Shown here one piece after another: positions 59,939-64,000 of a stretch of DNA of 64,000 bases. Both the position numbers and the translations under genes were made by a program. This stretch comes from Coenobita brevimanus (Eukaryota; Arthropoda; Malacostraca; Decapoda; Coenobitidae). The notes below the pieces were generated by a model. It had not been told where the DNA came from and ran no database searches. It saw nothing but the letters and a program-made list of their open reading frames with translations. Within the stretch, counting starts at the first letter, position 1, and every line of letters starts with the position of its first letter. The stretch lies in the NCBI GenBank assembly GCA_032717465.1, contig CM064681.1:15791528-15855527 (forward strand). The letters run 5' to 3'.

Positions 59939-60839
59939 CTAAAAATCCATCTGCTGTGGAGTGGTGTCCTCTTGGTCGTCGTCGTCTGTTCCCGAGAGGG
60001 CGTGCGTCGGTGTGCCGTCTTCCTGGGCGGCGGCGTCTAAGGAGGAGACTTTCTTGCGCCCTTGTTGAAAGCTTCTGCGCCTGCTAGCTTTGAGCTGTTC
60101 CCTAATGTCGTGTAGAGGGCAGGTGCGGCTGCAAGCCGTGAATTCCCAGGGGTTAATGGTGATGAGGTTTCCTTGTTCCCTCGGGTTTGAGCGCTTCTTT
60201 TGGGGGTAAGCTCTAGGGACTGTGGGGGGCGGCTCAGCAGCTGGCTGATGAGGCGGCAGTTTAGGTTTGGAAGGGGGTTGTTGCCTTGTAGGAAAACGTG
60301 TCACCGCATGGAGTGGCTATGGTGTGGGGCGGGTGGCGAGCAGACGTCGGACGAGTTGTAGGTCATTTTCCATGTCCCCTGACGGGTCGTAGATTGAGAA
60401 ATGCTCCCTGACTATGCTGGGGAGGATTCTCAATAGTGCATTGAATGTATGGATATCTCGGGCATTTGGTGGTGCCTCAGGATAGGCGGCGCTGACAAGG
60501 CGCCTAGCCTGGGTGAATGTGTCATCGTTTCTGTCATAGGTGAGGGCGTCGAGTTGAGAAAGAGCGACAACTTGGCCTATTGATGGCGTGAAAGCCTGTC
60601 TCACTATTTGTGAGAATTGGTCCCATGACAGTTCTGGGACGATTTTTGGTGAGTTCTGGGACGATTTTTGGTGCGACACTAGTGATTATTTTACCCAAGT
60701 TAGGTAGAGTGACAGTGATCTTTTCTCTGTCTGAGTCGAACTCTATGTCTAGGAGGGGTTTGACCATGTCCAAATATATGTCTATGTCGCACTGGTCCGG
60801 GTTGAACCTTGGCAATTGGATGTGTGGTTTAGCTGCCAT
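59939..60839 (-). pseudogene. Gypsy gag, frameshifted by a 22-bp duplication
   Basis: Three overlapping frames cover gag. One starts MAAKPHIQLPRFNPDQCDID at 60839. The next (60679-60317) includes LSWDQFSQIVRQAF and VSAAYPEAPPNARDIHTFN, and the last (60304-59939) has a basic, proline-rich region with CSRTCPLHD in place of a standard zinc knuckle. The first change of frame coincides with a tandem duplication (GTTCTGGGACGATTTTTGGT at 60631-60650 and 60653-60672). Its period of 22 bp is not a multiple of three. Confidence 0.78.
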
Positions 60840-60883
60840 TGTAAGTTCCCTTTCGTGTTCCTCCGTGCGTTACTCGGATCTAG

Positions 60884-60901
60884 AACCACCGCTTGCCACC
60901 A
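60884..60901 (-). other. Primer-binding site of the gypsy element
   Basis: Directly inside the 5' LTR the minus strand reads TGGTGGCAAGCGGTGG, beginning with TGG as expected. The tRNA is not identified. Confidence 0.55.
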
Positions 60902-60902
60902 G

Positions 60903-60980
60903 TGTAATGCTCTGTTTTTAAGGCGACTTCTCGTCGTAAAAACACGAGCACTGGAACGGGGTCCTTTTACTAGGCCGGAT
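60903..60980 (-). repeat. Visible part of the gypsy 5' LTR
   Basis: 78 bp match 53451-53528 with two visible differences and then stop at the RTE-B tail. Confidence 0.9.
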
Positions 60981-63900
60981 GTCTATCTATCTATCTATTG
61001 CCAGACGCCTCAATCCCGTTTGGGGTAGCAACAAACAAATTGCCTCCAAGTCGCCCTGTCCCCCGCCATTTCACTGCCCTGCTCCCAACTCACACCCCCC
61101 TCTCTCATATACCTCTCCACCCCATCCCTCCATCTCATCCTCGGTCTCCCCCTCCCTCTTCCACCCTCCACCTTACTCATATACACTCTCTTCGTCAGTC
61201 TTTCACCCTCCATCCTCTCCACATGGCCAAACCACCTCAGTGTGTTCCTCACAACGCTTCCTATCACATCCACATCCACACCACAACGCTCCTTTATATC
61301 CTCATTCGTCAGCCTGTCTCTCCACGTGACTCCACAGGCTCCTCTTAAATAACTCATTTCCACTGCTCTCACTCTTGACTTGTGTCCTTCCAACAATGTC
61401 CAAGCTTCACTTCCGTATGTTAGAGTTGGTATCACAATACTGTCATGTAGTAACATTTTTACTTCCATGCTCACTTCCCTGTTTCTTATCACTGCTATCA
61501 AGGAACCAGCAACCTTTCTTCCCTGCTGTACCCTTTCAAGCACTTCACCCTCCAAACCTCCATCCTTACTCATCACACTACCCAAATACTTAAACGTACT
61601 CACATTTTCCAATTCCTCACCATCCAACCTCGCTGTACATTCACTGACTTCACCTCTCTCAAAGACCATCACTTTACTCTTCCCTACATTCACCTTTAGG
61701 TTCCGTTTCTTACACACTCTCCCAAACTCATCCACCAAGCCTTGCAGCTCCCCTTCGTCTTCACTCAACAACACAGTATCATCTGCAAACAACAGTACAG
61801 GGAGTTTCCAAACACTATCCTCTCTCACCAGGGCCACTCCAACATCCACTACCCTACCTTGTACCTCTTTTATTACCCCATCCATGTACAGATTGAACAA
61901 CCACGGAGACATGACACATCCCTGTTTCAAACCAACTTTCAAAGAGAAAAATTCACTTAGTTCACCATCCACACGCACTGCAGCCTTCGCACCATCGTAC
62001 ATACTCTTCACAGCATTCAACAACTTCCCATCTACTCCATATATTCTTAACACTTTCCACAATCCTTGTCTATCCACCCTGTCATATGCTTTCTCCAAAT
62101 CCATGAAAGCTGCATACAACTTCTTTCCCTTCTCTAGAAACTTTTCCACTAAAGATCTAAGAATGAATATCTGATCTACACAACCTCTTCCCTTCCTAAA
62201 GCCTCCCTGTTCTTCTCCAACTAATTTCTCTGTTCTTTCTCTAACTCTGTCTATAAGTATCCTACCATACACTTTTCCTATTATACTAAGAAGACAAATG
62301 CCCCTATGATTACCACACACTTCTTTTTCCCCTTTTCCTTTGTACAAGGGAATAATTATACCTGACTTCCAATCCTCCAGGACTCTACCTTCCTCCCAGG
62401 CCAATCTGCACATCTTCCACATCCATTCTACTACTATCTCTCCCCCATGCTTCAGCATTTCACCACACACTCCATCAATTCCTGGGGCTTTCCCCGATTT
62501 AACTTTCTTCATTGCTTCCACAACTTCTATCCTACTGATTTCTTCCTGTCTTCTCACCTCCCTAGTTCTCCCAGCCATTCCCCAGCCACTTATACTCGCA
62601 TTACTTCCATCCTCTACGTTCAACAATTCCTTAAAGTGTTCTCTCCATCTGCTCACTTTTTCTCCCTTCTCCACTAGTAATCTACCATTTTTATCTTTCA
62701 CTCCCCTGCTAACTTCACTTCCACCCTGTCTTACTCTTTTCACTTCTCTCCAGAACATTTTCTTACAGTCCCTCCACTTTACACTCAAATTCCTTCCAAA
62801 TTCCTCATCCACTCTCTTCTTACTCTCTCTTACTAATCTTTTCACCTCTCTCTTCCTTTCCACATATAACTCTCTCTTCCGCCTCTCAACTTCTTCCACG
62901 CCCCTATTTCTCATCCATTCGTTGTATGCTTTCTTCTTTTGTGCCACTGCCTGTTTCACCTCTTCAGTCCACCACGCTGTTCCTTGCACCCCCCTCCGTC
63001 TTCTCTTCCTTCCACACACCACATCACATGCTGCACATATTTCTTCTATAAATATCTTATACACACCTTCCACGTCTCCCATCTGCTCCAATTCATATTT
63101 GCCCAATCGTTCCTCCACTTCTCTCTTATACTCTGCCTTTTTCTCATCCTCTTCTAACCTTTCCACTCTCCTTGCAACTACTCCTTCCTCTCGTCTTTCC
63201 CTTCTTCTATTCCTCCATCTTACTTGCATCCTAATTCTGGCCACGACCAAGTAGTGGTCAGAAAGTCCACTCCCCCAACCTCTATACACTCTTGCATCCT
63301 TTACACATCTTCGCATCCTTTCATCCACACACACATAATCAATCATTGCCTTCCTTTCATTCAGTTCACCACCCACCCTTCTCATCACTCGCCATGTATA
63401 CTTGTGGATCATTTTATGCCTGAAGAGGGTATTGGCTATTACCAACCCCCTCCCAGCACAAATGTCCACTAACGCACTCCCATTCTCATCTACCTCAGCA
63501 GGCACACCCCACTCACCAACTATTCCATCCACCTTCACATTACCAACTTTACCATTCATATCACCAATCAAAAACACTCTCTCATTCCTTCCAGACTTTT
63601 CCATGCACACTTCCACATTTGTCCAGAACTCTTCTCTCACTCTTCTAGCACGATCTTGCGTTGGCGCATACACACACACAATCGCCCACATTTGTATTCC
63701 AACTTTCAACTTTACCCACACAATCCTTGACCCAACTGATCCATACTGTCTTATGCTCTTCTTCCATCTTTTACTCACAACTATACACACTCCTTCCTTT
63801 GCCCTCTCATTCTCATCTACTCCTGCACATATACCCCATCCATACTCCCATTCTCTCACACTTTCTCCTCTACATTGTGTTTCAGTTATTCCACATACAT

Positions 63901-64000
63901 CCAGTTTCGCATCCTCAAGCACCTGGACAATCTCTCTCTCTTTCACTTCATCATTTGCTCCTCTTACATTCCATGTACACATTACCAAGTCCTTTGTCCG
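60981..64000 (-). mobile_element. RTE-B: RTE-type LINE inserted in the gypsy 5' LTR
   Basis: The 3' end is (TATC)n at 60981-60998, joined to CCGGATGT of the LTR. Only about 10 bp of unique non-coding sequence separate the stop codon from this tail. The element runs past the window end, so its 5' end and target duplication are not visible. Confidence 0.9.
61010..63988 (-). CDS. RTE-B endonuclease-reverse transcriptase, uninterrupted frame
   Basis: The open frame of about 990 codons has an ATG at 63980-63982, and the same frame stays open to the window edge, so the true start may lie outside. The endonuclease blocks are all present: CTWNVRG, ITETQCRG, CVYAPTQD, LIGDMNGKVG and SDHYLV. RT follows with FMDLEKAYDRVDRQ, GLKQGCVMSPWLFN and the active site LLFADDTVLL. 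The C-terminal blocks are LRWFGHVERM, GRGRGRPRMRW and a final WRQFVCCYPKRD. This is the general length of an RTE ORF2 and no catalytic block is damaged, so the copy may be competent. Whether it is expressed cannot be seen. Confidence 0.9.
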   Translation of the reverse strand: MVMCTWNVRGANDEVKEREIVQVLEDAKLDVCGITETQCRGESVREWEYGWGICAGVDENERAKEGVCIVVSKRWKKSIRQYGSVGSRIVWVKLKVGIQMWAIVCVYAPTQDRARRVREEFWTNVEVCMEKSGRNERVFLIGDMNGKVGNVKVDGIVGEWGVPAEVDENGSALVDICAGRGLVIANTLFRHKMIHKYTWRVMRRVGGELNERKAMIDYVCVDERMRRCVKDARVYRGWGSGLSDHYLVVARIRMQVRWRNRRRERREEGVVARRVERLEEDEKKAEYKREVEERLGKYELEQMGDVEGVYKIFIEEICAACDVVCGRKRRRRGVQGTAWWTEEVKQAVAQKKKAYNEWMRNRGVEEVERRKRELYVERKREVKRLVRESKKRVDEEFGRNLSVKWRDCKKMFWREVKRVRQGGSEVSRGVKDKNGRLLVEKGEKVSRWREHFKELLNVEDGSNASISGWGMAGRTREVRRQEEISRIEVVEAMKKVKSGKAPGIDGVCGEMLKHGGEIVVEWMWKMCRLAWEEGRVLEDWKSGIIIPLYKGKGEKEVCGNHRGICLLSIIGKVYGRILIDRVRERTEKLVGEEQGGFRKGRGCVDQIFILRSLVEKFLEKGKKLYAAFMDLEKAYDRVDRQGLWKVLRIYGVDGKLLNAVKSMYDGAKAAVRVDGELSEFFSLKVGLKQGCVMSPWLFNLYMDGVIKEVQGRVVDVGVALVREDSVWKLPVLLFADDTVLLSEDEGELQGLVDEFGRVCKKRNLKVNVGKSKVMVFERGEVSECTARLDGEELENVSTFKYLGSVMSKDGGLEGEVLERVQQGRKVAGSLIAVIRNREVSMEVKMLLHDSIVIPTLTYGSEAWTLLEGHKSRVRAVEMSYLRGACGVTWRDRLTNEDIKERCGVDVDVIGSVVRNTLRWFGHVERMEGERLTKRVYMSKVEGGRGRGRPRMRWRDGVERYMREGGVSWEQGSEMAGDRATWRQFVCCYPKRD

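Larger units (their letters stand above)
53451..60980 (-). mobile_element. Gypsy-type LTR retrotransposon with long LTRs, 5' LTR split by RTE-B
   Basis: The minus-strand order is LTR, primer-binding site, gag, PR-RT, RNase H, integrase and LTR, the ordinary Ty3/gypsy order. The left (3') LTR starts TGTAATGC at 53451 and the right LTR starts TGTAATGC at 60903. The first 78 bp of the two differ at two positions that I can see. The right LTR is broken after CCGGATGT at 60980 by RTE-B, so its remainder lies beyond the window. Several frameshifts make the coding region inactive. Confidence 0.9.

Overview
This is animal nuclear DNA from a repeat-saturated genome. There is no bacterial-style gene organisation: no operons, ribosome binding sites or dense coding. 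The mix of transposon families, the extreme load of (TA)n, (TATC)n and (CA)n arrays, and one exon that reads like the ligand-binding domain of an ionotropic receptor point to an arthropod. A decapod crustacean is my best guess, by inference only. A 100-base N gap (32064-32163) shows that this is a scaffold.

Layout. 1-5.8 kb: minisatellites, an unassigned stretch and a 5'-truncated Jockey-like LINE (copy A1). 5.95-6.04 kb: a 91-bp putative ionotropic-receptor exon with canonical splice sites, the only host coding signal I can defend. 6.5-13.6 kb: a LINE 3' fragment, more than 1 kb of AT repeats with an internal dyad, then a roughly 5-kb palindrome made of two head-to-head Penelope-like elements, each carrying a hammerhead-ribozyme-like motif. 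13.6-22.7 kb: an RTE-type LINE (RTE-A), whose (TA)n tail was the landing site of a nearly intact Ty3/gypsy-type LTR element with the unusual order GAG-PR-INT-RT-RNaseH (Gmr1-like). 23.9-25.1 kb: a non-autonomous piggyBac-like element. 25.5-31.9 kb: an almost complete I/Nimb-like LINE with ORF1, EN, RT and RNase H. 32.2-33 kb: a gypsy integrase remnant. 35.9-37.2 kb: a mariner element. 37.9-39.1 kb: a second, different Penelope-like relic. 39.3-40.5 kb: a decayed cold-shock-domain reading frame with its own TATA-like box. 40.8-41.5 kb: a deleted mariner with intact terminal inverted repeats. 41.5-43.5 kb: a decayed LINE on the minus strand. 43.9-46.2 kb: Jockey-like copy A2. 46.9-50.4 kb: a broken piggyBac transposase. 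50.4-52.3 kb: a second Jockey-like LINE with an RTE-A fragment inserted in it. 52.5-53.4 kb: a satellite of about 176 bp. 53.45 kb to the window end: a minus-strand gypsy element with LTRs of about 2 kb, whose 5' LTR is split by an RTE-type LINE (RTE-B) carrying an uninterrupted reading frame of about 990 codons.

How it fits together. Almost everything is selfish DNA in nested layers. Many element ends coincide with (TA)n or (TATC)n arrays, either because LINE tails seed them or because elements insert into them. The main items for follow-up are the INT-before-RT gypsy element, the Penelope palindrome with ribozyme-like cores, the receptor exon, the cold-shock-domain frame and the intact RTE-B.
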